Shown: in pieces, positions 11,901 through 20,573 of the stretch
How positions within the stretch are numbered: the stretch's first letter is position 1
Layout: every line of letters starts with the position of its first letter
Assembly (NCBI GenBank): GCA_964571195.1
Contig: CAZNAD010000009.1
Span: forward strand, 15,218-79,217
DNA length: 64,000 nucleotides
DNA from: PALSA-1006 sp964571195
GTDB lineage: Bacteria > Pseudomonadota > Gammaproteobacteria > Burkholderiales > Gallionellaceae
Direction of reading: 5' to 3'
Position numbers and translations under genes: made by a program
The notes under the pieces: generated by a model
Database searches by the model: none
What the model saw: only the letters and a program-made list of their open reading frames with translations
What the model was told of the DNA's origin: nothing

Positions 11901-13673
11901 ATCGTCATTCGACAACACCGGCTGATGCGCTTCCAGAGTCAACGGCGGATTGGTTTCGTCGATACCCAGCAGATTCGGCTTGGGACCGATGAAGGTGGTC
12001 AGCGACATGACAATCTCTTCGCGGATCGGATCGATCGGCGGATTGGTCACCTGCGCGAACAATTGCTGGAAGTAGTTGTACAGCACCTTGTTCTTGTTCG
12101 ACAGCACCGGCAAAGCGGCATCCGTACCCATCGAGCCGGTCGCTTCTTCTCCTGCCGCCGCCATTGGCGCGATCAGGAACTTCACGTCTTCCTGCGTGTA
12201 ACCGAAAGCCTGCTGAATATCCAACAGGCTTTCCTGTGACTGCAATTTGTCCTTCACTTCCGGCAAATCGGCCAGGAAATAACGCGACTTTTCGATCCAC
12301 TTGCGATACGGCTTGGCGGTGGCGAGCTGGGTCTTCAGTTCGGCATCGTCTACGATGCGCCCGGCCTGCATGTCGATCAGGAACATCTTGCCCGGCTGCA
12401 AACGCCACTTCTTCACGATCTTGTTTTGCGGGATCGGCAGTACGCCCATTTCGGACGCCATCAGCACCACGTCGTCTTCAGTGATGAGGTAACGCGCAGG
12501 ACGCAGGCCGTTGCGATCCAGTGTCGCACCGATCATGCGACCGTCAGTGAAAGCCACGGCGGCGGGGCCGTCCCACGGCTCCATCAGTGCGGCATGATAT
12601 TCGTAGAAGGCACGGCGCTCTTCGTCCATCAACGGATTACCCGCCCAAGCCTCGGGAATCAGCAACATCATCGCGTGCGGCAGGGAATATCCACCTGCCA
12701 CCAGCAATTCCAGTGCATTATCGAAACAAGCGGAATCGGACTGACCCTCGACGATGAGCGGCCACAGTTTTTCTAAATCCTCGCCGAGGAACTTGGACGA
12801 CATTGCCGCATGACGAGCGGCCATCCAGTTCACGTTACCGCGCAGAGTGTTGATCTCGCCGTTATGCGCGATCATGCGGAACGGATGCGCCAGATCCCAG
12901 GTCGGGAAGGTATTGGTGGAAAAGCGCTGGTGTACCAGCGCCATCGCGCTGATCACGCGCGGGTCTTGCAGATCGAGGAAGTATTTGCCGACCTGGTCGG
13001 CCAGCAGCATACCTTTGTAAACCACGGTACGCGAAGACAGTGAAGGGATGTAGAAGCCCTTGCCCAATCCTTTGTCCAGTGCGCGCACGGCATGTTCCAC
13101 CGTCTTGCGGATGACAAACAACTTGCGCTCGAAACTATCCTGGTCCTTAGTCTTTTTGCCGCGCCCGATGAACACCTGGCGCACTACCGGCTCGACCGCT
13201 TTGACACTTTCACCCAGACCGCTGCTGTCCACCGGCACATCGCGCCAACCGATCAGCTCTTGTCCTTCTGCCGCGATCTTTTTGGCGACTATTTTTTCGC
13301 ATGCACCGCGAGCCGCTTCACCGCGCGGCAGGAAAATCATGCCAACACCGTATTCACCGGCCGGCGGCAACTGGATGTTGCCCCAGCCCATCTCGTCGCG
13401 CATGAACTTGTCCGGGATCTGGATCAGAATCCCCGCGCCGTCGCCCGCCAGAGGGTCGGCACCGACCGCGCCACGGTGGGTCAGGTTCTCGAGGATCTGC
13501 AAACCCTGACACACCATGTCATGGCTTTGTTTTCCCTTGATATGTGCCACAAAACCCACACCGCAGGCATCGCGCTCCTGGCGCGGATCATAAAGTCCCT
13601 GCTGTGGGGGCAACCCCGCCAACGGGGTTTCGAAGTTCTCTTGCAACGAAGAATCGCTCACGTTGTTCCTCAT
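8967..13673 (-). CDS. gltB: glutamate synthase (NADPH) large subunit
   Basis: GltB makes two glutamates from glutamine and 2-oxoglutarate; ammonia travels through an internal tunnel between its amidotransferase and FMN domains. The 1568-residue product opens with a propeptide. Starting at the ATG at 13673, the catalytic Cys of DACGVGF is residue 37, giving a 36-residue leader as in known alpha subunits; the GTG at 13703 would add ten residues. FMN-domain motifs include GAKPGEGGQLPG, and the 3Fe-4S ligands are in CIMMRKCHLNTC. The C-terminal beta-helix domain is glycine-rich. It forms an operon with gltD. Confidence 0.97.
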   Translation of the reverse strand: MRNNVSDSSLQENFETPLAGLPPQQGLYDPRQERDACGVGFVAHIKGKQSHDMVCQGLQILENLTHRGAVGADPLAGDGAGILIQIPDKFMRDEMGWGNIQLPPAGEYGVGMIFLPRGEAARGACEKIVAKKIAAEGQELIGWRDVPVDSSGLGESVKAVEPVVRQVFIGRGKKTKDQDSFERKLFVIRKTVEHAVRALDKGLGKGFYIPSLSSRTVVYKGMLLADQVGKYFLDLQDPRVISAMALVHQRFSTNTFPTWDLAHPFRMIAHNGEINTLRGNVNWMAARHAAMSSKFLGEDLEKLWPLIVEGQSDSACFDNALELLVAGGYSLPHAMMLLIPEAWAGNPLMDEERRAFYEYHAALMEPWDGPAAVAFTDGRMIGATLDRNGLRPARYLITEDDVVLMASEMGVLPIPQNKIVKKWRLQPGKMFLIDMQAGRIVDDAELKTQLATAKPYRKWIEKSRYFLADLPEVKDKLQSQESLLDIQQAFGYTQEDVKFLIAPMAAAGEEATGSMGTDAALPVLSNKNKVLYNYFQQLFAQVTNPPIDPIREEIVMSLTTFIGPKPNLLGIDETNPPLTLEAHQPVLSNDDIAKLRNIHKATKGQFKALVLDITYPAKQGTKGCAAALKALRKAASQSVADGYNILILSDRNVTRERVAIPALLATSGVHHHLVRAGLRTSTGLVVDTGSARETHHIALLAGYGAEAVCPWLAFDTITSIADQLPGGIDAKEAKKRFIKGIDKGLLKVMSKMGISTYQSYCGAQIFEAIGLNAEFVAEYFTGTATQIEGIGLAEVAEEAARMHSAAFGADPVLADMLEAGGEYAVRARGEEHMWTADSIAKLQHATRSNNFNTYKEYAKLINEQANKLKTLRGLFEIRPLGAPVPLTEVEPAKEIVKRFATGAMSLGSISTEAHTTLAIAMNRIGGKSNTGEGGEDANRFRTLHAGEKLSEIIGKKRIEADLVMKDGDSLRSRIKQVASGRFGVTAEYLSSADQIQIKMAQGAKPGEGGQLPGGKVSEYIAKLRFSVPGVGLISPPPHHDIYSIEDLAQLIHDLKNSNPTASISVKLVSEIGVGTVAAGVSKAKADHIVVSGFDGGTGASPLSSIKHAGTPWELGLAEAQQTLVLNKLRGRIGLQVDGQLKTGRDVLIGALLGADEFGFATAPLVVEGCIMMRKCHLNTCPVGVATQDPALRKKFTGQPEHLVNYFFFVAEEVRELMAQMGIRKFDDLIGRSDLLDVKQGIAHWKSQGLDFSKVFYQPKVGAEVARRHTETQDHELIKALDNQLIAQAKEALDAKRVVNIEANISNVNRTVGTMLSHEVAKRYGQAGLPDGTINVKLYGTAGQSFAAFLAHGISFELNGEGNDYVGKGLCGGRVVVKPAADCKIVAEENIIVGNTVLYGATSGECYFRGVAGERFAVRNSGAVAVVEGVGDHGCEYMTGGMVVVLGSTGRNFAAGMSGGVAYVLDEDGTFPKRCNMSMVQLEPVPEEVAASEMGALDTHGRVHFNHLNKADEAALRGKIEKHLRYTGSARAKQILDNWATYLPKFVKVMPTEYRRALLEIAAQQKEAA

Positions 13674-13821
13674 CAAATCTGTACGACAAACGCGACGGCA
13701 CACGCCGCCGCCTCTAATTTCAAAAGCGAAAGGGCGTGAATGTTACCTTGTCTGGGAGCTATCAGCAATATCGAACCCGCAGCTGTTCCGTCCGGGTTCT
13801 ACTGTGGTCTGGACGACAGGC

Positions 13822-14946
13822 TCAGTTCTCTTCCACCGCAAACAGGCGGCGATGCTCTCTGATGGCGTAACGGTCGGTCATGCCGGCGATGTAATCAGCC
13901 ACCGAACGGGCATGTTCGGTCTCGGCGGCGTGCAGGAACTGCGGTGGCAACAGGCGGCGGTCTGACATGAATGCCTGGAACAGCTCGCTGACGATACGGT
14001 GGGCCTTGGCGCTCATTCTCATCACGCGGTAATGCCGGTAGAGATGGGTGCGCAAGAATGCCTTGAGTTCGCGGTTGAGCTCCAGCATCTGCGGACCAAA
14101 AGCCACCAGTGCCGGTGCTTTACGTACCGCGACCACATCGTGCAGGGTTTGTGCGCGGATATTGTCTTCGGTCTGGCGGATCAGGTCGCTGACCAGCGTG
14201 TTGATCATGCGCCGTATGGTCTCGTGGATCACGCGCCGCTCGGCCAGTGCCGGATAGGCCTTGCGCACCTCATCCAGATGCCCGGAGAACAAACGTACCG
14301 AAGCCAACTGCTCCAGCGTGATCAAGCCCGAACGCAGGCCGTCGTCCACATCGTGGTTGTTGTAGGCAATCTCGTCTGCCAGATTGGCGATCTGCGCTTC
14401 CAGAGTCGGGCGCTGGTCGTTGCGAAAGCGCGCCCCCACCTCGCCCAGTTGTGCCGCATCCTCCAGCGAACAATGTTTGAGGATGCCCTCCCGCGTTTCA
14501 AAGCAAAGGTTGAGACCGTCGAAATCGGCGTAACGTTCCTCCAGCACATCGACCACGCGCAACGATTGCAGATTGTGTTCGAAGCCGCCGTATTCTTTCA
14601 TACAGGCATTCAGCGCATCCTGTCCGGCATGGCCAAACGGCGTATGGCCGAGATCGTGGGCCAGCGAGATCGCCTCGACGAGATCCTCGTTCAAGGCCAG
14701 GCGGCGGGCGATCGAGCGACCGATCTGGGCGACTTCGATGCTGTGTGTCAGGCGGGTACGAAAGAGGTCGCCCTCGTGGTTCACAAACACCTGCGTCTTG
14801 TATTCCAGTCGGCGAAATGCGCTGGAGTGGATGATGCGGTCACGATCGCGCTGAAATTCGCTCCTGCCCGGAGGTGCGTCCTCGCGCACCCTGCGCCCGC
14901 GAGAACCCTCCGGGGTGGCCGCGTATGGCGCGAGAGCACTAGACAC
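13822..14946 (-). CDS. dgt: dGTPase-like HD-domain deoxynucleotide triphosphohydrolase
   Basis: An HD-superfamily metalloenzyme of the Dgt type, which splits dNTPs into deoxynucleoside and triphosphate and so trims the dNTP pool. The motifs are RTRLTHSIEVAQIGRSIAR (first metal His) and AHDLGHTPFGHAG (the HD pair and downstream His). Further HD-domain residues sit in ADEIAYNNHDVDDG. The product is about 374 residues from the GTG at 14946, which has GGAG 7 bases upstream and overlaps the aroB stop in GTGTCTAG. A GTG at 14967 would add seven residues but lacks such a site. Coupling to aroKB by overlap is evident. Confidence 0.9.
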   Translation of the reverse strand: MSSALAPYAATPEGSRGRRVREDAPPGRSEFQRDRDRIIHSSAFRRLEYKTQVFVNHEGDLFRTRLTHSIEVAQIGRSIARRLALNEDLVEAISLAHDLGHTPFGHAGQDALNACMKEYGGFEHNLQSLRVVDVLEERYADFDGLNLCFETREGILKHCSLEDAAQLGEVGARFRNDQRPTLEAQIANLADEIAYNNHDVDDGLRSGLITLEQLASVRLFSGHLDEVRKAYPALAERRVIHETIRRMINTLVSDLIRQTEDNIRAQTLHDVVAVRKAPALVAFGPQMLELNRELKAFLRTHLYRHYRVMRMSAKAHRIVSELFQAFMSDRRLLPPQFLHAAETEHARSVADYIAGMTDRYAIREHRRLFAVEEN

Positions 14947-16591
14947 TGCAAGACTCCAGAGTTTCACGCAGCAAGGTTACCGCCACATCGCCGGTGATGA
15001 CCGCCTCGCCCAGATTCTTCAACAACACGAAGCGGATCTTTCCGTCGGCGACCTTTTTATCCAAACCCATCAATTCCAGATACCGCTCCACCGCCATCTG
15101 CGGTCCCTTGACCGGCAGGCCCGCGCGCACGAACAGGTTCTTGATGCGCTCGACATCCTGTTCGCCAAGCCAGCCCAGCCGTTGCGACAGGTCGGCGGCC
15201 ATCACCGTCCCCGCCGCGACCGCTTCTCCGTGCAACCAGACACCGTAACCCATGGCATTTTCGATGGCATGACCGAAGGTATGCCCGAGATTCAGCAAGG
15301 CGCGTTCGCCGCTTTCCCGCTCGTCCACGCCGACGACTTCTGCCTTGTTGCGGCAGCTGCGGACGATGGCATATTGCAGCGCCTCCGCATCGCGCTGCAG
15401 CAGCTTATCGATGTTCTGCTCCAGCCATTCCAAAAAGGGCACGTCACGGATCAGGCCGTATTTGATGACCTCCGCGATCCCCGCCCGCAATTCCTTGTCC
15501 GGCAAGGTATCCAGCGTAGCGACATCGGCGATCACCACCTGCGGCTGGTAGAACGCACCGATCATATTCTTGCCCAAAGGGTGGTTGATCCCGGTCTTGC
15601 CGCCCACCGACGAATCCACCTGCGACAGCAGAGTGGTGGGGATCTGGATGAACGGGACGCCGCGCAGATAGGTCGCCGCCGCATAGCCGGTCATATCGCC
15701 GATGACGCCGCCACCGAGTGCGATCAGCGGCGTGTTGCGCTCGCACCGGCTGGAAAGCAGCGCGTCATAGATGGTATTCAGCGATGCGGCGTTCTTGTGT
15801 TGTTCGCCATCCGGCAGGATGATGGACTCGACTTGGATACCGCCGCCGTCCAATATATCCGTCAGCATCTTCAGGTACAACGGTGCGACCGTGGTATTGC
15901 TCACGACCGCCGCGCGTTTGTGCGGAATATGTTTGAGCAACAACTCGGGCTGGTTCATCAGGTCTTGGCCGATGTGGATCTGATAACTCCGCTCGGCCAG
16001 CCCCACATCCAATGTCTGCATGGTTTGTTTCGCTGGTAAGGATTGTTCTGGATTGCGTATCTTCTTGATGAGGCGCGCGATCAGCACCTGTACACTCTGC
16101 CTGCCGGTGTGGATCACATGGTCGGCAACGGCGGCATAGATCGGATCGCGCTGGTCAAATAGTTCCTGCAGTTTTGCGCGTGGATTGGCCGTCTGCAACA
16201 GGGGGCGGTTATGGTCGTGGCGGGTGCGTTGCCAGAGGTCATGCACACCGCTCTTCAAATAGATCACCAGTCCATTCTGGCGCAGCACTTCGCGATTATC
16301 GGCTCTCAGCACTGCTCCGCCACCCGTCGCCAGCACGATGTTATCGAGCCGGGCCAGATCCTGCAGGACTGCACTCTCGCGCTGGCGGAAACCTTCTTCA
16401 CCTTCCACATCGAAGATGTGCGATATCTTGACGCCCGTGCGTTTCTGTATTTCCTCGTCACTGTCGACGAAGGTCTTGCCCAGTTGCTTGGCCAACATGC
16501 GGCCCACCGTGGTCTTTCCGGCTCCCATCATCCCCACTAAAACGATGTTCCCGGACGCGCGTTTCGCCTCTGCTGTGTTAACCGTTGTCAT
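14939..16591 (-). CDS. aroKB: fused shikimate kinase / 3-dehydroquinate synthase
   Basis: One uninterrupted 550-codon frame encodes two shikimate-pathway enzymes. Residues 1-175 are shikimate kinase (Walker A GMMGAGKTTVG, DSDEEIQKRTG, GGGAVLR). A linker of about 15 residues (IRNPEQSLPAKQT) leads into 3-dehydroquinate synthase at MQTLDVGLAERSY, residue 191. The synthase half has LPDGEQHK, GGGVIGDMTGYAAA and GHTFGHAIE with the metal ligands. The internal ATG at 16021 would give a normal 360-residue AroB but has no Shine-Dalgarno sequence. The two genes are usually separate neighbours. The enzymes catalyse steps 5 and 2 of the pathway. A one-base sequencing error is the main alternative. Confidence 0.88.
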   Translation of the reverse strand: MTTVNTAEAKRASGNIVLVGMMGAGKTTVGRMLAKQLGKTFVDSDEEIQKRTGVKISHIFDVEGEEGFRQRESAVLQDLARLDNIVLATGGGAVLRADNREVLRQNGLVIYLKSGVHDLWQRTRHDHNRPLLQTANPRAKLQELFDQRDPIYAAVADHVIHTGRQSVQVLIARLIKKIRNPEQSLPAKQTMQTLDVGLAERSYQIHIGQDLMNQPELLLKHIPHKRAAVVSNTTVAPLYLKMLTDILDGGGIQVESIILPDGEQHKNAASLNTIYDALLSSRCERNTPLIALGGGVIGDMTGYAAATYLRGVPFIQIPTTLLSQVDSSVGGKTGINHPLGKNMIGAFYQPQVVIADVATLDTLPDKELRAGIAEVIKYGLIRDVPFLEWLEQNIDKLLQRDAEALQYAIVRSCRNKAEVVGVDERESGERALLNLGHTFGHAIENAMGYGVWLHGEAVAAGTVMAADLSQRLGWLGEQDVERIKNLFVRAGLPVKGPQMAVERYLELMGLDKKVADGKIRFVLLKNLGEAVITGDVAVTLLRETLESCSV

Positions 16592-16635
16592 GACTGGGAT
16601 TGTATCGGAAATGCGCCAAATTCATCAGCCCAAGA

Positions 16636-16663
16636 ACAAAAGCCCGGTCGCCCGGGCTTTTGT
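16636..16663 (-). terminator. hairpin terminator after pilQ
   Basis: A 12-bp perfect stem (ACAAAAGCCCGG / CCGGGCTTTTGT) with a 4-base loop lies 16 bases beyond the pilQ stop. Read on the minus strand, it ends CTTTTGTTCTTGG. It separates the pil operon from aroKB. Confidence 0.8.
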
Positions 16664-16679
16664 CTGTTTCGCGAATCGC

Positions 16680-18815
16680 CTAATTCACGTTCAGGCTGTC
16701 TTTCAAGATCTTCGGCGTGATGAAAATCAACAATTCTTTCTTGATGTCCGAATTGACCTTGTTCTTGAACAGCCAGCCCAGCAGCGGGATGTCGCCCAGC
16801 AACGGCACTTTGTTGGTCGAGTCCTGGGTGTCCTGGGTATAGACCCCGCCAATCACCACCGTACCGCCGTTTTCCACCAGCACCGTCGTAGTGACCTGTT
16901 TGTTGTTGATGCTCGGAATACCGCCGTAGAGTGTACCCACCGTATCCTGTTTCACATCCAGCGTCATCGTCACTTTGTCGTCCGGCGTGATCTTGGGTGT
17001 CACCGTCAAAGACAACACTGCCGCTTTGAACGCGGTCGAGGCCGGGTTGGTTCCGGTCGAAGCGATCGTGTAGGGAATCTCGACCCCGGACTTGATCGTT
17101 GCCGGTGTCGAATCTCCGGTCATGATGCGCGGGCTGGCGATCGATTTGATCGTTTCATCCAGTTCGGAAGCTGCCAGTTCCAGTGTCAGGGTCTTGGTCG
17201 CCGATTGATCGAACAATGACAGCGACAACGAGCCTGCCGCCGACGGAAATCCGGTCAGCGCCGCTTGCGACACGCTGTTTACCTGCATGGTATTACCGCC
17301 ACCGATGGATGTAGTTCCCGATTCGGAATAACCCAAGCGACCGCCCAGTTTCATGTTGTAGGATCGCGTCGCTTCAACAAATCTGGCTTCGATCAACACC
17401 TGGCGCACCGGCACGTCCAGCTTCTTGATGATCTCGCGGATCTGCGTCAGACGGGAAAGTCGTGCCGTGATATACAGGGTGTTGGTACGTGTATCGACCG
17501 CTATGTCTTCGTCTTTATTCGTGCCACCGCTGGCCTTGCTGGCCTCGGCCCCGCCCGTGGCAGCAGCACCTTCGCTGCTGGCTTCTCCGCTGCCGCTCGT
17601 GGCCGGTTTCTGGTATCCCGCCAGCACCGCTTTCACATCTTCCACCTTGGCATAGTTCAGCGGAAACGCCTCTGTCTGGGTTGGCTCCAGCAGACTGATG
17701 ACGCGCTGGTTGGTCAGCGCATCCTTCTGCCGCGCAGCGATTTCGTCACGCGGGGCAACCATGATGACGTTGCCCTCTTTTTGTTGCAGCAGACCGCGCG
17801 TATCGAGGATGATCTGCAATGCCTGATCCCACGGTACATCTTTCAGACGCAGCGTCAGGTTGCCGCTGACTGTGTCGCTGATCACCATGTTCAGGTCGGT
17901 GAAATCGGCGATCACATTCAACGCCTCACGTGTCGAGATGTTCTGGAAGTTCAGACTCAGCTTGTCGCCAGCGTAGGCCGAACCGCTGCCCTTGACCAGC
18001 TTGCTGGTATCTTCCACCACCGTCTTGACCTCGATGATGAACTTGTTGTCGGTCTGGTAAGCGGCGTATTCCCACGCGCCTTTCGGCTCGATGACCATGC
18101 GAGTGCTCTCGCCTTGCACAAAGGTGTCGACCATCTGCACCGGCGTGCCGAAATCGATCACATCCAGTTTGCGTTGCAAGTTCCTGGGCAGGTTGGTTTT
18201 GGCAAAATCGACCACCAGCGTTTTGCCCTGCTGCTTGATATCAATGCCGACATTGGCATCCGACAGGTCGATCTGGACACGCCCTTCACCGTTCTTGCCG
18301 CGTTTGAAATCAACATCGCGCAGGCTGTGCACCTGGGCACCGGCTTTCGCCTCGGCGAAACGTGCCGTGGTCACCGGTTCGACACCGCCCGTTACTACCT
18401 TGCCCTGCAGGGTGATAAACAAGTCGTTGCCTTCGATCCGGGTGTCATAGTTCAACATCTGGTTGAGGTTCACCACCAATCGTGTGCGGTTCCCAGCCTG
18501 CACGACATTAACACTGCGCAGCTCTCCGTCGCCAAAGTCCTGAGCCGATTTGCCCAGCCCGTTGGCGGTATTGGGAAAATCGAAAGCGATACGCGGCGGT
18601 GTGTTGATGGTAAAAGCGGCCGGCGGGTTGAGCAGCGGGCTCTTCAGTCCTACTTTGAGAATCAGCTTGCCACCTTCTGCCGATAGCGAGTTGAGCGACA
18701 GGATGCTGTTCGCATCACCTCCGGCAACCTCTGCATTCGCCCCGGCAGCCCAGACGGAGAGTGCCACGACGGCAAAACGGAGGATGCTGCGGACTGGGTC
18801 AATAAACTGTCTCAT
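16680..18815 (-). CDS. pilQ: type IV pilus secretin PilQ
   Basis: PilQ forms the outer-membrane ring through which the type IV pilus passes. The product is about 711 residues with an N-terminal signal sequence (cleavage near AAGANA). Two AMIN domains follow (about 40-260), then the STN/N0 and N1 domains. A low-complexity Gly/Ser/Ala/Glu segment lies inside the N-terminal region, near the GSGEASSEGAAA run. The secretin beta-barrel domain is C-terminal and ends with the conserved VPLLGDIPLLGWLF. I chose the ATG at 18815 because AGGAG lies 7 bases upstream; the GTG at 18833 has none. It is the last gene of pilMNOPQ and is followed by a strong hairpin. Confidence 0.97.
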   Translation of the reverse strand: MRQFIDPVRSILRFAVVALSVWAAGANAEVAGGDANSILSLNSLSAEGGKLILKVGLKSPLLNPPAAFTINTPPRIAFDFPNTANGLGKSAQDFGDGELRSVNVVQAGNRTRLVVNLNQMLNYDTRIEGNDLFITLQGKVVTGGVEPVTTARFAEAKAGAQVHSLRDVDFKRGKNGEGRVQIDLSDANVGIDIKQQGKTLVVDFAKTNLPRNLQRKLDVIDFGTPVQMVDTFVQGESTRMVIEPKGAWEYAAYQTDNKFIIEVKTVVEDTSKLVKGSGSAYAGDKLSLNFQNISTREALNVIADFTDLNMVISDTVSGNLTLRLKDVPWDQALQIILDTRGLLQQKEGNVIMVAPRDEIAARQKDALTNQRVISLLEPTQTEAFPLNYAKVEDVKAVLAGYQKPATSGSGEASSEGAAATGGAEASKASGGTNKDEDIAVDTRTNTLYITARLSRLTQIREIIKKLDVPVRQVLIEARFVEATRSYNMKLGGRLGYSESGTTSIGGGNTMQVNSVSQAALTGFPSAAGSLSLSLFDQSATKTLTLELAASELDETIKSIASPRIMTGDSTPATIKSGVEIPYTIASTGTNPASTAFKAAVLSLTVTPKITPDDKVTMTLDVKQDTVGTLYGGIPSINNKQVTTTVLVENGGTVVIGGVYTQDTQDSTNKVPLLGDIPLLGWLFKNKVNSDIKKELLIFITPKILKDSLNVN

Positions 18816-18829
18816 AAATTTACTCCTGA

Positions 18830-19342
18830 TCACTCAACCAACTGCAGACTGCTTTCGCGCTCCGACCAATCGCCAGCACTGTCCTGCACCATTTCTTTTA
18901 TCTTCAATTCGGTATCGGATACCGAAAGGATCTGCCCAAAGTTGAGCCCCACATAATTGCCCGCCTTGACACGATGCAGCTTGCCATCCGAAGAGCGGAT
19001 GACCGCATAACCGACACGTGCCTGTTGCAGATAACCGACCATACGCAAACTTTCCAGCGGATATTCTTCCAGCTCTTCTTTCGGACGCTCGAGATCGGGC
19101 TGGTTGATACCGGCATGACCCGAGCTTTTCAGATCCACTTTGCGCGGCTTGAACGGGTCTTGTATCCCGGTATTGTTGTCGTAACTGAAAGGTTCGTACG
19201 GTTTGATCTCTGGCGGCGGCTCCACTTTGCCACGCATGTCGGCACCCGCGTTTTTCACAAAATCGCGCAGATCCTGAAACTCTTCACCGCCGCACCCCGC
19301 GAGCAACAGCGCCGCGAGCATCATCAGATAGGTCGCCCTCAT
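18830..19342 (-). CDS. pilP: type IV pilus inner-membrane lipoprotein PilP
   Basis: A 170-residue lipoprotein with signal peptide and lipobox LLAGC (Cys at residue 17). It has the PilP family core IQDPFKPR and the C-terminal beta domain (LRMVGYLQQARVGYAVI, VKAGNYVGLNFG). PilP joins PilN and PilO to the N0 domain of PilQ across the periplasm. The start ATG overlaps the pilO stop in ATGA, and pilQ follows after 14 bases. Confidence 0.95.
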   Translation of the reverse strand: MRATYLMMLAALLLAGCGGEEFQDLRDFVKNAGADMRGKVEPPPEIKPYEPFSYDNNTGIQDPFKPRKVDLKSSGHAGINQPDLERPKEELEEYPLESLRMVGYLQQARVGYAVIRSSDGKLHRVKAGNYVGLNFGQILSVSDTELKIKEMVQDSAGDWSERESSLQLVE

Positions 19343-19977
19343 TTTTTGGCTCCCGCAGGTTTTGCCGCGCTCTTCTTCTGCGCCGCCAACTCTTCTTCGT
19401 CCAGATAACGATAGGTCTTGGCGATTGCATCCATACTCAACCCGCCACCACCAGAGGTCGGGCCGATGCTGATCTCGTTCAGCGTAACGATACGCGGCAA
19501 TTGCGAGATGTCGCTGCTGAAGCGCCCCAAATCATCATAGTTTCCCGTCACCCGGATCGAGATCGGCTGCTCGGTGAACACTCCGGTGGCGACTTCCGCG
19601 CCGGGGCGGAACAGGTCGAATTGCAGACCGCGACCCAAACCGGCCTGGTTGATGTCGGTCAACAGCGCATCCATCTCCGACTTGTTCGGCAGCTGTTTGA
19701 GCAATGCGCCGAACGATTGTTGCGTCTCGATCAGTTGTTTCTTGATGATGTCGAGATTGATCGCTTCTTTTTTCTTGGCCAGGAAGGTGTTCTTCAACTG
19801 CTCCTCTTCCTGCTCAATGACCGTCAAACTCTCCCATTGTCCCTGCCAGTCAACCAGCGCGCCGATCACCACCACACCGACGAACATCGCCAGAAACGCC
19901 CCGATCTTGATCGGCAACGGCCAGCTGCCCGGCACCTTGGGATCGACACTTTTTAATTCTTCCAACAGATTCTTCAT
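19339..19977 (-). CDS. pilO: type IV pilus assembly protein PilO
   Basis: A 212-residue bitopic inner-membrane protein. A short cytoplasmic segment leads to a membrane helix (about 25-45), then a coiled coil (about 50-95) and a ferredoxin-like periplasmic domain ending near SLDAIAKTYRY. PilO pairs with PilN to form the alignment complex. The C-terminus is Lys/Ala-rich. It lies 8 bases downstream of pilN and overlaps pilP by four bases. Confidence 0.95.
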   Translation of the reverse strand: MKNLLEELKSVDPKVPGSWPLPIKIGAFLAMFVGVVVIGALVDWQGQWESLTVIEQEEEQLKNTFLAKKKEAINLDIIKKQLIETQQSFGALLKQLPNKSEMDALLTDINQAGLGRGLQFDLFRPGAEVATGVFTEQPISIRVTGNYDDLGRFSSDISQLPRIVTLNEISIGPTSGGGGLSMDAIAKTYRYLDEEELAAQKKSAAKPAGAKK

Positions 19978-19985
19978 GGCTTGCT

Positions 19986-20573
19986 TTAACCTTTCGTGCC
20001 GGCCGGTTTAGTCGGCGCACTTGCCGCCGCTTCCTGCTTGGTCAAGTTAAAGTTCAGAGAGAATTCACTCAACCGCGCCCCGGCAGAGGTGGACGCATGG
20101 ATTTCTACCAGCGTCGGGGAATCCAGCCACGGCGAGTCTTCAATCGAACGCATCAATGTCGAGACCCGCGCATTCGACTGTGCATGACCGACCAGACTGA
20201 TCTTGTTCCCGGTCTGTTTCAGGCTGCGCAGATACACTCCATCCGGCAATATGCGCAACATCTGATCCAGCAGATGCACCACGCTCGAACGGGTGCTTTG
20301 CAGATCCTCGACCACCGTCTTGCGCGCCAGCAGCGACTGGGTCTGCTCGCGCAATTTCTTGATCTCGGCGATCTGTTTGTCCAGCACCACGATCTCTTGC
20401 TTCAGGTATTCGTTGCGACGCTCCTGATAGGAGATCTGCGAACTGATCAGCATATGCACGAAGCCGACCACCATCACGCCCAAGACCAGCGAAATACCGC
20501 TGAAAACGGTGAACTGCACCTGCCGCGCACGGCGCTTCTCGGCGCGGTGGGGAAGTAGATTGACACGTATCAT
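19986..20573 (-). CDS. pilN: type IV pilus assembly protein PilN
   Basis: A 195-residue bitopic inner-membrane protein. The conserved cytoplasmic peptide MIRVNLLPHR at the extreme N-terminus is the PilM-binding motif (INLLP type). It is followed by one membrane helix (about 20-42), a coiled coil and a periplasmic domain. The ATG overlaps the pilM stop (ATGA). Confidence 0.95.
   Translation of the reverse strand: MIRVNLLPHRAEKRRARQVQFTVFSGISLVLGVMVVGFVHMLISSQISYQERRNEYLKQEIVVLDKQIAEIKKLREQTQSLLARKTVVEDLQSTRSSVVHLLDQMLRILPDGVYLRSLKQTGNKISLVGHAQSNARVSTLMRSIEDSPWLDSPTLVEIHASTSAGARLSEFSLNFNLTKQEAAASAPTKPAGTKG

Noticed and set aside
16019..16021. Internal ATG as independent aroB start
   Set aside because: It would give a normal-length AroB, but no Shine-Dalgarno sequence precedes it and the upstream frame is continuous, so the fusion is the simpler reading.
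17265..18686. Long rightward open frame (473 codons) opposite pilQ
   Set aside because: Shadow of pilQ; Gln/His/Arg-rich translation typical of antisense frames.
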